Source: Phascolarctobacterium sp. (GTDB lineage: Bacteria; Bacillota; Negativicutes; Acidaminococcales; Acidaminococcaceae). From it: DNA of 6,009 nt. Positions 1 to 5,843 of this stretch are shown here, piece by piece. The notes under the pieces are model-generated. The model saw only the letters and a program-made list of their open reading frames with translations, ran no database searches and had not been told where the DNA came from. How positions within the stretch are numbered: the first letter of the stretch is position 1; every line of letters begins with the position of its first letter. Made by a program: the position numbers and the translations under genes. Location: contig JAEDNJ010000099.1 of assembly GCA_016302525.1 (NCBI GenBank), positions 1 to 6,009 on the forward strand, read 5' to 3'.

Positions 1-195
1 CTTAGCGGCAATATCCACTATAGTAGCAGTCTTGATAGTATCATAGGTTGTTTTGCCTTCGCCAAAGGCAGCAAGCATTCGCTTATCACCAATGAGAATA
101 TTACTTTGAGCAATGGCCTCCTTAGCTGCCCCCGTCAGTAAATCGGGATTGCCGGGACCAATGCCAATTATATTAACCTTCAACATCTTATTCAA
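1..195 (-). CDS. cbiE: CbiE, cobalt-precorrin-7 C5-methyltransferase (partial; 3' end outside window)
   Basis: Only the N-terminal 62-65 residues are present; the reading frame is open to base 1 and the rest lies outside the window. CbiE is a cytosolic SAM-dependent methyltransferase acting at C5 of the corrin precursor, working with or fused to CbiT (C15 methylation and decarboxylation). Counting from the ATG at 186, the tetrapyrrole-methylase motif GIGPGNPDLLT is at residues 8-18 and the CbiE-like IGDKRML stretch at 32-38. Three in-frame starts exist: ATG at 213 (no Shine-Dalgarno in front), TTG at 195 (5 nt after GAGGAGG) and ATG at 186 (14 nt after it). I chose the TTG on spacing alone; the ATG at 186 is nearly as plausible and gives the family-like MLKVNIIGIGPG start. 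Whether CbiT is fused cannot be seen. It follows cbiJ after a spacer of about 100 bp, the last gene visible in the operon. Confidence 0.9.
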   Translation of the reverse strand, partial: MNKMLKVNIIGIGPGNPDLLTGAAKEAIAQSNILIGDKRMLAAFGEGKTTYDTIKTATIVDIAAK

Positions 196-200
196 ACATG

Positions 201-207
201 CCTCCTC
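201..207 (-). promoter_or_regulatory. Ribosome binding site of cbiE (GAGGAGG)
   Basis: The minus strand reads GAGGAGG here, a near-perfect Shine-Dalgarno. It sits inside the longest possible reading frame (ATG at 213), so that upstream start is unlikely. It is 5 nt from the in-frame TTG at 195 and 14 nt from the ATG at 186, so it favours the TTG. An out-of-frame ATG at 199 begins only three codons before a stop (ATG TTT GAA TAA) and is too close to be used well. Confidence 0.75.
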
Positions 208-291
208 GGACATCAATCTTCAATGAAAGCATATCACATTTACTTAACTAGGGAGCATCAAAAAGCCGATGCCTTACAAAGAATATTTACA

Positions 292-1056
292 CTACTCTTT
301 GCCCTTTAGGTGTTCCTTTAGAAAAGCTACAACTCCATTATAGTCCTGCCCTCGCTCTTCGCTGGCACGGCCCACGACAATAAGCTTTGCCCCTACAGCC
401 TTGGCTGCTGCCACCTTTTCGTCAAAGCCACCAGCCTTGCCACTATCCTTGGTTACAACGTATTTACTGTTGAACTTTTTGAAGGTGGCAATATCCAGGT
501 CCTGAGCAAAGGGTCCCTGCATACAAACAATGTTAGCATTTTTATAGCCCAGCTTAATAGCACTCATAAGCGAGCTTTCCATGGGCAGAACCCTAAGCGC
601 AATCCTTTCAGCGTAATCCTTGACACCTACAAAATCAGGTAGGTTCTTGCTGCCCGTAGTGAGGAAAATATTTCCCTCCACACTGTTTAAAAGCTCCACA
701 GCCTCCTGAAAGTCGGCAACAGTTATATAGTCGCCGCCTTCAGCAGCAGGACGCACCAGGCGCAGATAAGCACAGCCCTCAGCCTCGCAGGCCTCCTGAA
801 CTGTTGCAGTAACAATGGTAGCATAGGGATGAGTGGCATCGATGGTATAGACTGGTCTATGCTCTCTTAAAAAAGCACGCATAGCCGCCAAATCCATGCG
901 CTCAGCCATAATCGTTACATTAGCCTGAGCCTCAATTAGACTAGCACCATAGTCTGTCGCCACAGACACATAAAGCTGAACGGGATAGTCGGCCATCTCT
1001 TTAATCAGAGCACGGCCTTCGCTAGTCCCACCAATCAGCCACACTACCGGTCTCAT
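292..1056 (-). CDS. cbiJ: CbiJ/CobK, (cobalt-)precorrin-6A reductase
   Basis: A 254-residue cytosolic oxidoreductase, the usual length for the CbiJ/CobK family, which uses NAD(P)H to reduce one double bond of the cobalt-precorrin-6A macrocycle. Visible family motifs: the nucleotide-binding IGGTSEGR at residues 8-15, DATHPYA at 73-79, LRLVRP at 98-103, TTGSKNL at 133-139, MQGPF at 179-183 and TKDSGKAGG at 202-210, all in the expected order. In this cluster with cbiD and cbiG the anaerobic substrate, and so the name cbiJ, is favoured over cobK. The ATG at 1056 overlaps the TGA of cbiH by 4 nt (ATGA); no Shine-Dalgarno is seen upstream, so translation probably depends on coupling to cbiH. The frame is intact, ending in TAG at 292-294. 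Which reductant it uses cannot be read from sequence. Confidence 0.95.
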   Translation of the reverse strand: MRPVVWLIGGTSEGRALIKEMADYPVQLYVSVATDYGASLIEAQANVTIMAERMDLAAMRAFLREHRPVYTIDATHPYATIVTATVQEACEAEGCAYLRLVRPAAEGGDYITVADFQEAVELLNSVEGNIFLTTGSKNLPDFVGVKDYAERIALRVLPMESSLMSAIKLGYKNANIVCMQGPFAQDLDIATFKKFNSKYVVTKDSGKAGGFDEKVAAAKAVGAKLIVVGRASEERGQDYNGVVAFLKEHLKGKE

Positions 1057-1784
1057 GCCAGTTTATAACCACGCGGGGTTACAATGCGACCATTGATAAT
1101 TTCAGATTGAGAGTTACCAATGATAACGGTAGAGAACATATCTACCTTCTTATCGCGTAATTCAGCCAGAGTAGTCAGCTCATATTCCTGACCCTCACGA
1201 CCGATGTTGCGTACAATACCTGCGGGAATGGTGCCCGGTTGATTTTTCAACATAATGTCACAAGCCTTTTGCAGGTAGTCGTGACGCTTATGGCTAGAGG
1301 GATTGTAGAGAGCGATACAGAAATCACCCTTGGAAGCGCAGTCTAAGCGTCTTTCGATTTTTTCCCAGGGAGTTAACAGGTCGCTCAAGGAAATCAGGCA
1401 GAAGTCAGCAATTAAAGGAGCACCTAAAACAGCAGCACCGGAGCAAGCAGCAGTAATGCCAGGCACAACCTCGATATCAATTTCGGGATGGTCAGCAGCA
1501 ACCTGGCACATAATGCCAGCCATGCCGTAAACGCCAGCATCACCAGAGGAAATAATAGCTACGGTTTGACCCTTTAAAGCCTCCTCTAAGGTTTGCTTGC
1601 AGCGGTCTACCTCTTTGCGCATACCATTTGCCAACAAGGTTTTGTGTTTAAATTCTTCTTTAATCAGATTAATATATACATGATAGCCAGTAATAACATC
1701 ACATTCTTGTAATGCATCGTAGGCTCTCTTAGTCATTTGCTCTACACCGCCAGGACCTAAACCTACAACATAAATTTTACCCAT
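1053..1784 (-). CDS. cbiH: CbiH/CobJ, (cobalt-)precorrin-3 C17-methyltransferase (ring contraction)
   Basis: A SAM-dependent methyltransferase that adds the C17 methyl group and drives ring contraction, giving cobalt-precorrin-4 in the anaerobic route. With the start chosen here it has 243 residues, the normal single-domain size; there is no C-terminal iron-sulphur extension as in the long CbiH60 form. Motifs: VVGLGPG at 6-12, the CobJ/CbiH signature SSGDAGVYGMAG at 79-90, VVPGITAA at 107-114, ISLSDLLTPW at 131-140, LYNPSS at 159-164, VRNIGREG at 191-198 and TVIIGNSQ at 219-226. An in-frame ATG at 1799 would add MEVPL, but it overlaps the GGAGG that lies 8 nt before the ATG at 1784, so the inner start is preferred. 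It follows a 163-bp gap after cbiG and overlaps cbiJ by 4 nt. The database name is often cobJ (precorrin-3B C17-methyltransferase). Confidence 0.95.
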   Translation of the reverse strand: MGKIYVVGLGPGGVEQMTKRAYDALQECDVITGYHVYINLIKEEFKHKTLLANGMRKEVDRCKQTLEEALKGQTVAIISSGDAGVYGMAGIMCQVAADHPEIDIEVVPGITAACSGAAVLGAPLIADFCLISLSDLLTPWEKIERRLDCASKGDFCIALYNPSSHKRHDYLQKACDIMLKNQPGTIPAGIVRNIGREGQEYELTTLAELRDKKVDMFSTVIIGNSQSEIINGRIVTPRGYKLA

Positions 1785-1792
1785 CAGAGGTA

Positions 1793-1797
1793 CCTCC
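1793..1797 (-). promoter_or_regulatory. Ribosome binding site that sets the cbiH start (GGAGG)
   Basis: GGAGG on the minus strand lies 8 nt before the ATG at 1784, an ideal spacing. The G of the alternative upstream ATG (1797-1799) is the first G of this site, so initiating upstream would bury the Shine-Dalgarno in coding sequence. No comparable site precedes the ATG at 1799. Confidence 0.85.
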
Positions 1798-1892
1798 ATT
1801 TATTTTAATGAAACAATTCTACATTTATATATGAATATCTATATATTTGCACAGAACCAAAACGCCTACACAAGGCTTAACAATTTGAGCTC

Positions 1893-1916
1893 AGCTTGAT
1901 AAGCTTGCAGAAGCTT
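1893..1916 (-). repeat. Phased AGCTT repeat and hairpin in the cbiG-cbiH gap
   Basis: Read on the plus strand, AGCTT occurs at 1893-1897, 1902-1906 and 1912-1916, 9 and 10 bp apart. The last two are full AAGCTT hexamers (1901-1906 and 1911-1916) that can pair across a 4-nt loop as a 6-bp hairpin in the message. A palindromic TGAGCTCA (1886-1893) abuts the array. There is no U-run after the hairpin on the minus strand, so it is not an intrinsic terminator. A role in mRNA stability or processing is possible but unproven. Confidence 0.4.
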
Positions 1917-1947
1917 TTGCCTATTTAGCACTGCTTGTATTTTTTGC

Positions 1948-3009
1948 TTAACGCCTTAGCCCTGTCTTAGAAAAATCAAATTCCAGCTTTTCCACAGCAA
2001 TAGCACAGGTTACGCCATCCAGGCTCGTTTTGTGCAGCAGCACCTTGCCATAGCCGCTAGCCTTAACAGCGCTGCGCTCACAGACATTGCCCACCCCTAC
2101 TACACGCTGCACTAAGGGCGAGGTGGAAAAATCACCTTTCACAGCATTTAATTCTTCTGCTGTATAAAAGCTTGTTGTGAGCCTATATTTTTTGGCAAAG
2201 GCCAAAAGCCCTTCCTCATCCTTTTTCAGGTCTACGGAAGCAACCGAGGCAACACTGCGCAAATCAAGGTGCAAGTCCTTAAGCAGCCCGAGTACAAGGG
2301 TCTCAATCTTTTCGATTGGAGTGTTGCGTTTACAGCCAATGCCTAAATGCACAGCCTTAGGGATAAGCTGCAGAGTTGTCGCAAAGGGTGCCACATTTTC
2401 AAAAACCGTAAGGGCCATACCCACAGGTGGGGCAGTCGTTTCTACTACTAGCTTAGGCAAGTCGCCCACAATACTAAAGCAATCATCCTTGACGAGGCCC
2501 ACCTCTTGCCCATTGACTAAGGCAGTAGCAACCTCCTTGGCAGCCTTCATATTGCCTAAGGCAACATGATTGCGGGCAGCCCACTCATCCACAGCAAATA
2601 GACCATTGACATCTGTAGCCGTAGTTACACAGGCAGTAGCGCCAATAGCAACAGCCATCTGGCGCGCAATTTCATTAGCTCCGCCAATATGACCAGCAAG
2701 CAGAGGAATAACATAGTTCGCTCTTTCATCCACAGAGATAACAGCAGGGTCCACAGTCTTGTCTCTTAGATGCGGTGCAATCGCACGGACACAGATTCCT
2801 GTAGCGCCTACAAACACTAAAGCCTGGCACTTTAACATAGCCTCGGCAGTAACCTGACGATAATCCGTAGGATAGCCTACAACATCCTCGATCTCATACT
2901 TAGGCATGGTCCAAACCATAGTTTCATAGCCAACGTTAGCTAAAAAGCTGCCAATGTCCCTGGCTAGGTCTCTGCCTCTTTTTGTGAAAGAGAAAACAGC
3001 CGCCTGCAT
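1948..3009 (-). CDS. cbiG: CbiG, cobalt-precorrin-5A hydrolase
   Basis: CbiG opens the delta-lactone of cobalt-precorrin-5A and releases the C20-derived two-carbon fragment as acetaldehyde; it is a marker of the anaerobic pathway. The protein has 353 residues, typical for a stand-alone CbiG, with three regions in order: an N-terminal domain (about 45-130) carrying FVGATGICVR at 66-75 and IPLLAGHIGGANE at 101-113; a more variable middle (about 130-215); and a C-terminal domain (about 219-338) with HLGIGCKR at 221-228, SVASVDLKKDE at 255-265 and VVGVGNVCERSA at 303-314. The ATG at 3009 lies 2 nt after the cbiF stop, with a modest GAGG about 10 nt upstream inside the end of cbiF, consistent with coupled translation. 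The frame is intact and ends in TAA, followed by a 163-bp gap before cbiH. Confidence 0.96.
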   Translation of the reverse strand: MQAAVFSFTKRGRDLARDIGSFLANVGYETMVWTMPKYEIEDVVGYPTDYRQVTAEAMLKCQALVFVGATGICVRAIAPHLRDKTVDPAVISVDERANYVIPLLAGHIGGANEIARQMAVAIGATACVTTATDVNGLFAVDEWAARNHVALGNMKAAKEVATALVNGQEVGLVKDDCFSIVGDLPKLVVETTAPPVGMALTVFENVAPFATTLQLIPKAVHLGIGCKRNTPIEKIETLVLGLLKDLHLDLRSVASVASVDLKKDEEGLLAFAKKYRLTTSFYTAEELNAVKGDFSTSPLVQRVVGVGNVCERSAVKASGYGKVLLHKTSLDGVTCAIAVEKLEFDFSKTGLRR

Positions 3010-3011
3010 AC

Positions 3012-3797
3012 TTATTTAACCTCAGGCTTTAAGTCCAGCTTAGAGGGGTCTGCTTCACGGAAGCCGTGTGCAAAGGTAGGATTATACAGCTCGCTGCGGT
3101 CATATTCATTACCCAGGAAGCCTCCTACGGTGATTAATGCAGTCTTGTTTATACCATATTTAGCAGCGGATTCTGCCAGAGTACCAACGGTGCATTTAAC
3201 AACCCTTTCATCAGGCCAAGAAGCCTTGTAAACGATAGCAGCAGGAGTATCTGCCTTGTAGCCGCCCTTGATTAATTCCTGACTGAGCTTTTCCAGCATA
3301 CCAGAGCTCAGGAAGATAACCATGGTTGCCTTGTGTTGTGCATAGTCGGCAATTTTTTGACGATTAGGAACAGGAGTACGACCCTCCATACGGGTGATAA
3401 TTACAGATTGGCTGATGTTAGGTAAAGTATATTCTGCTTTAAGAGCAGCGGCTGCCGCACAGAAGGAGCTAACGCCAGGAACGATTTCAAAGTCCAGGTC
3501 ATAGCCGCGCAGCAGGTCAATTTGTTCGCGATGTGCACCATAAACCGAAGGGTCGCCAGTGTGCAGACGAACAACTAATTTACCCTCTTGAGCGGCGGGT
3601 ACCATAGCAGCGATAACCTCCTCTAAGGTCATGTGTGCACTGTTCATAATTACACATTCAGGTTTAGCATACTTTAACAGACCAGGGTTAACTAAAGAGC
3701 CTGCATAGATAATCAAATCTGCTTGCTCCAATAAGTTTTTGCCTCTAACAGTAATTAAATCTTCTGCACCAGGGCCAGCACCGATAAAATAAATCAT
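3012..3797 (-). CDS. cbiF: CbiF/CobM, (cobalt-)precorrin-4 C11-methyltransferase
   Basis: A SAM-dependent methyltransferase of the tetrapyrrole-methylase fold that methylates C11 of cobalt-precorrin-4. At 261 residues it has the normal length. Motifs: FIGAGPGAEDLIT at 4-16, YAGSLVNP at 31-38, the CobM/CbiF signature RLHTGDPSVYGA at 77-88 with the SAM-contacting Gly-Asp-Pro at 81-83, EIVPGVSSFCAAAA at 104-117, RMEGRTPVP at 136-144, the YKASWPDE stretch at 190-197 and ITVGGFLG at 222-229. The ATG overlaps the cbiL TAA by one base (TAATG), and AAGGAG lies 11 nt upstream inside cbiL. It is followed by cbiG after 2 nt. Database entries usually call it cobM; cbiD and cbiG alongside favour the cobalt-containing substrate. 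Confidence 0.96.
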   Translation of the reverse strand: MIYFIGAGPGAEDLITVRGKNLLEQADLIIYAGSLVNPGLLKYAKPECVIMNSAHMTLEEVIAAMVPAAQEGKLVVRLHTGDPSVYGAHREQIDLLRGYDLDFEIVPGVSSFCAAAAALKAEYTLPNISQSVIITRMEGRTPVPNRQKIADYAQHKATMVIFLSSGMLEKLSQELIKGGYKADTPAAIVYKASWPDERVVKCTVGTLAESAAKYGINKTALITVGGFLGNEYDRSELYNPTFAHGFREADPSKLDLKPEVK

Positions 3798-4498
3798 TAT
3801 TTGTTAAACTCCTTTTCTTTTACTAGAATAACAGAGAAATAGCTGCTCTTAGGATCAATTTGCTCTAGGTCGGTATAAACCTTTTCGCCAGGCAGGCCAC
3901 AGCGTTCTACCATACCAGAGTATTTAATTAAGCCACGCTCACGCAATTCGTCGCGTACACGGCCAATTTCACTTGCGGATTTCATTAATACCTTGTTGCC
4001 AGGACCATCTAAGAATTTAGTAGATTCCTTATAGCTGCCAGGCAGAATAATCAAGGGTTCACTACGCTCGCATAAAGAAGTATTCAAACGAGCAGCTACA
4101 GCACAGATAGAGGTAACACCTGCTACCAGCTCAGCCTCATAACCATCCTGCAGCACTAATTTATGTACATAAATGCAGGTTGCGTAAACAGTGGGACAGC
4201 CCAGAGTAATGAAAACAACATTTTTGCCTGCATCCAGCAGAGCTTCAATGTCATCTGCCCCCTTGCGGTGAGCAGCATCCATTTTTGCCATATCCTTGGT
4301 CATGGGCATATAAACCATCAGCTGTTCCTTTTGATCAAGGTCGATAACCTGGCTGACAATACTCTTAGCAGTTAAAATGCCATTATCTCCTTCTGCAATT
4401 GCTACTACATCACATTCCTTTAGCAGACGCACAGACTTAAGGGTTAACAGCTCCGGATCTCCAGGGCCGATACCAACACTCCAAAGTTTTCCCTTCAT
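3797..4498 (-). CDS. cbiL: CbiL/CobI, cobalt-factor II (precorrin-2) C20-methyltransferase
   Basis: A 233-residue SAM-dependent methyltransferase, normal length, that methylates C20, the first ring methylation after cobalt insertion. Motifs: SVGIGPGDPELLTLKSV at 7-23, YMPMTKD at 63-69, a LGCPTVYAT loop at 99-107, ELVAGVTS at 123-130 and LIILPGSY at 149-156. Two positions are unusual compared with what I recall of the family: Cys101 sits where tetrapyrrole methylases usually have the Asp of Gly-Asp-Pro (codon TGT), and Ala126 replaces the Pro of the common PG(V/I)xS motif (codon GCA). The rest aligns well, so I regard it as functional. The ATG at 4498 follows the cbiD stop by 2 nt, with AGGAG 7 nt upstream inside the end of cbiD. 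Its stop overlaps the cbiF start by one base. Cobalt-factor II rather than metal-free precorrin-2 is inferred from the operon. Confidence 0.95.
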   Translation of the reverse strand: MKGKLWSVGIGPGDPELLTLKSVRLLKECDVVAIAEGDNGILTAKSIVSQVIDLDQKEQLMVYMPMTKDMAKMDAAHRKGADDIEALLDAGKNVVFITLGCPTVYATCIYVHKLVLQDGYEAELVAGVTSICAVAARLNTSLCERSEPLIILPGSYKESTKFLDGPGNKVLMKSASEIGRVRDELRERGLIKYSGMVERCGLPGEKVYTDLEQIDPKSSYFSVILVKEKEFNK

Positions 4499-4500
4499 TA

Positions 4501-5634
4501 TTATTCTCCTTTTATGTGTAATTTAACTAGGCTTTCAGCTTCCTTGGTTTGTCCTAAAATGCCATAAACATTAGAGAACATTAAGGCGCCAGTTTTTATT
4601 TTACCATGCACGCGATGCTGCATGTAGTAATCAATTCTGTCAACTACCTCCTGGATAACCACCTCAAAGAGACCTTCTCTCTTTAAGACCTTGGTTACCT
4701 CATCCGTAGTCAAGCACTTATAAATCTCTTTACCCACATCTGGGCTAGCCCCGTGGAACATAGCCTGCAGGGCCATGAGCTCTGTACGACAATCAGCGTA
4801 CTTAGAATGGGTATTCATTACCCCTTGACTTAGTTTCACCAGCTTACCACTATGACCAATCAACAAAAGAGTTTCAAAGCCACAGAACACAGCATAATCT
4901 AAAAGCTCACCCACAAAATTACTGCAGGTCACAGCTTTATCTAAATCCAGCTGCATTATATCCCGCGTAAAATCCTCGCCATAGTTGCCAAAGAAAACAA
5001 GCAGATCCTTCGTTCCCTTGGCCTTCTGCGCATTCATTTCCACATACATTGTTTCAACAAGTGCTTTTTCGCTCATCGGCTCTACGATACCGCTCGTGCC
5101 AAGCACGGATAAGCCGCCAAGAATGCCTAAGCGGGGATTAAAGGTTTTCTTTGCAATCTCCACGCCTTCCGGCATAGAGATTGTTACCCTTAGACCAGCC
5201 TTATAGTTATATTCCTGCATAACCTTAGTCACTTCAGAAATAATCATCTTGCGTGGCGTGGGATTAATAGCAGGGCTACCCACAGGGCAGGCTAGACCAG
5301 GCTTTGTGACAACCCCCACACCAACACCGCCACAGATTTCTACACCTTCGCCTGCAGCTTTTTCGACTCTGGCATAGACGAGGATACCATGGGTATCATC
5401 TGGATCATCACCACTGTCCTTGCGAATAGCACAGCTTACATAGTCAGTGCACATCTCAACCTCTAAGGGCTCTAGGTTCAGTCCAATACCTTTAGGAGTA
5501 TCAATGTGTACACAGTCTACCCTAGTTCCGCCTAGCAGCATTGTCGCTGCCGCCTTTGCAGCCGCTGTAGCACAGCTGCCAGTAGTGTAACCACATCTCA
5601 GGTTCTTACCCTGGGAAAATTGAAATTCTTCCAC
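4501..5634 (-). CDS. cbiD: CbiD, cobalt-precorrin-5B C1-methyltransferase
   Basis: CbiD methylates C1 of cobalt-precorrin-5B and is a hallmark of the anaerobic route; it does not belong to the tetrapyrrole-methylase fold of its neighbours. At 377 residues the length is typical. Motifs: LRCGYTTGSCATAAAKAA at 12-29, KDSGDDPDDTHG at 72-83, GVVTKPGLACPVGSPAINP at 107-125, FNPRLGILGG at 165-174 followed by VLGTSGIVEPMSE at 177-189, CSNFVGELLDYA at 237-248 and LIGHSGKLVKL at 258-268. The start is GTG at 5634, fixed by AAGGAG 8 nt upstream; no in-frame ATG competes. It is the first gene after the riboswitch leader, and its stop is 2 nt from the cbiL start, so control of cbiD should extend through the operon. 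Confidence 0.97.
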   Translation of the reverse strand: MEEFQFSQGKNLRCGYTTGSCATAAAKAAATMLLGGTRVDCVHIDTPKGIGLNLEPLEVEMCTDYVSCAIRKDSGDDPDDTHGILVYARVEKAAGEGVEICGGVGVGVVTKPGLACPVGSPAINPTPRKMIISEVTKVMQEYNYKAGLRVTISMPEGVEIAKKTFNPRLGILGGLSVLGTSGIVEPMSEKALVETMYVEMNAQKAKGTKDLLVFFGNYGEDFTRDIMQLDLDKAVTCSNFVGELLDYAVFCGFETLLLIGHSGKLVKLSQGVMNTHSKYADCRTELMALQAMFHGASPDVGKEIYKCLTTDEVTKVLKREGLFEVVIQEVVDRIDYYMQHRVHGKIKTGALMFSNVYGILGQTKEAESLVKLHIKGE

Positions 5635-5642
5635 AACGAAAG

Positions 5643-5648
5643 CTCCTT
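5643..5648 (-). promoter_or_regulatory. Ribosome binding site of cbiD (AAGGAG), sets the GTG start
   Basis: AAGGAG on the minus strand lies 8 nt before the GTG at 5632-5634. It supports this non-ATG start, because no ATG in the same frame lies near the family's expected N-terminus. The site is about 40 nt downstream of the terminator U-tract, so the leader appears to act on transcription rather than by hiding this site. Confidence 0.85.
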
Positions 5649-5687
5649 TATGTCCAAAATTTCTAAATGAGATAAAATATCAATAAT

Positions 5688-5718
5688 AAGAAAAGACTTC
5701 CGCTCATCCGCGAAAGTC
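5688..5718 (-). terminator. Intrinsic terminator in the cbi leader (riboswitch expression platform)
   Basis: On the minus strand GACTTTCGC (5718-5710) pairs with GCGGAAGTC (5703-5695) as nine consecutive base pairs, one of them G-U, across a 6-nt loop, followed at once by TTTTCTT. It lies between the aptamer core and cbiD, ending 53 nt before the start codon. By analogy with Firmicute cobalamin riboswitches, ligand binding should favour this terminator. The competing antiterminator is not obvious; a second GACTTT at 5729-5724 could pair with the AAGTC of the 3' arm, but only weakly. Confidence 0.88.
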
Positions 5719-5766
5719 CCATAAAAGTCGTAGTAATAGACCGAACAAATACAAACAATAACAATG

Positions 5767-5793
5767 CACCTAACCTGTTCAATCTCTTAGGTG
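5767..5793 (-). promoter_or_regulatory. Leader hairpin with alternative pairings (probable part of the switch)
   Basis: On the minus strand CACCTAA (5793-5787) and TTAGGTG (5773-5767) form a perfect 7-bp stem with a 13-nt loop. The CAC of its 5' arm also belongs to a competing 5-bp hairpin, GTGAC (5807-5803) with GTCAC (5795-5791). Its two arms copy the closing stem of the aptamer (TTAGGT at 5926-5921 and ACCTAA at 5849-5844), so either arm could invade that stem. It lies between aptamer and terminator, where an antiterminator is expected, but no link to the terminator arms is visible. Confidence 0.5.
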
Positions 5794-5843
5794 ACAAAAT
5801 AAGTCACAACATAAGCACTTGCCCGACTCCATCTCTCGTGGAT

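Noticed and set aside
253..273. Hairpin GGCATC/GATGCT in the cbiJ-cbiE spacer as a terminator (minus strand)
   Set aside because: Six pairs with one wobble, an 8-nt loop, and CCCTAG rather than a U-tract after it. It would also end the operon before cbiE, which has a good ribosome binding site.
214..291. A separate promoter for cbiE in the cbiJ-cbiE spacer
   Set aside because: The best -35-like TTGATG has no TATAAT-like hexamer at proper spacing.
1801..1850. AT-rich TATATA-containing stretch before cbiH as an internal promoter (TTGGTT-N17-TATTCA on the minus strand)
   Set aside because: Only about half of each hexamer matches consensus, and the TATATA and TATAAA alternatives have no acceptable -35 at 16-18 bp. 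It looks like ordinary AT-rich spacer.
1901..1916. AAGCTT hairpin followed by TTTT as a plus-strand terminator
   Set aside because: The T-run is only four bases including the stem end, and no plus-strand gene exists for it to serve. On the minus strand there is no U-run at all.
1330..5206. Plus-strand open frames of 66-130 codons at 1330-1530, 2177-2569, 4163-4375 and 4985-5206
   Set aside because: Each lies wholly inside a well-supported minus-strand cbi gene and its translation shows no recognisable family; they are antisense shadows.
5719..5773. TTAGGTGC at 5773-5766 as the 5' end of a second, tandem cobalamin aptamer
   Set aside because: The sequence resembles the usual 5' end of such aptamers, but no CCCGCC core or AGTCAGA B12 box follows before the terminator. 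It is better explained as the 3' arm of the 5767-5793 hairpin.
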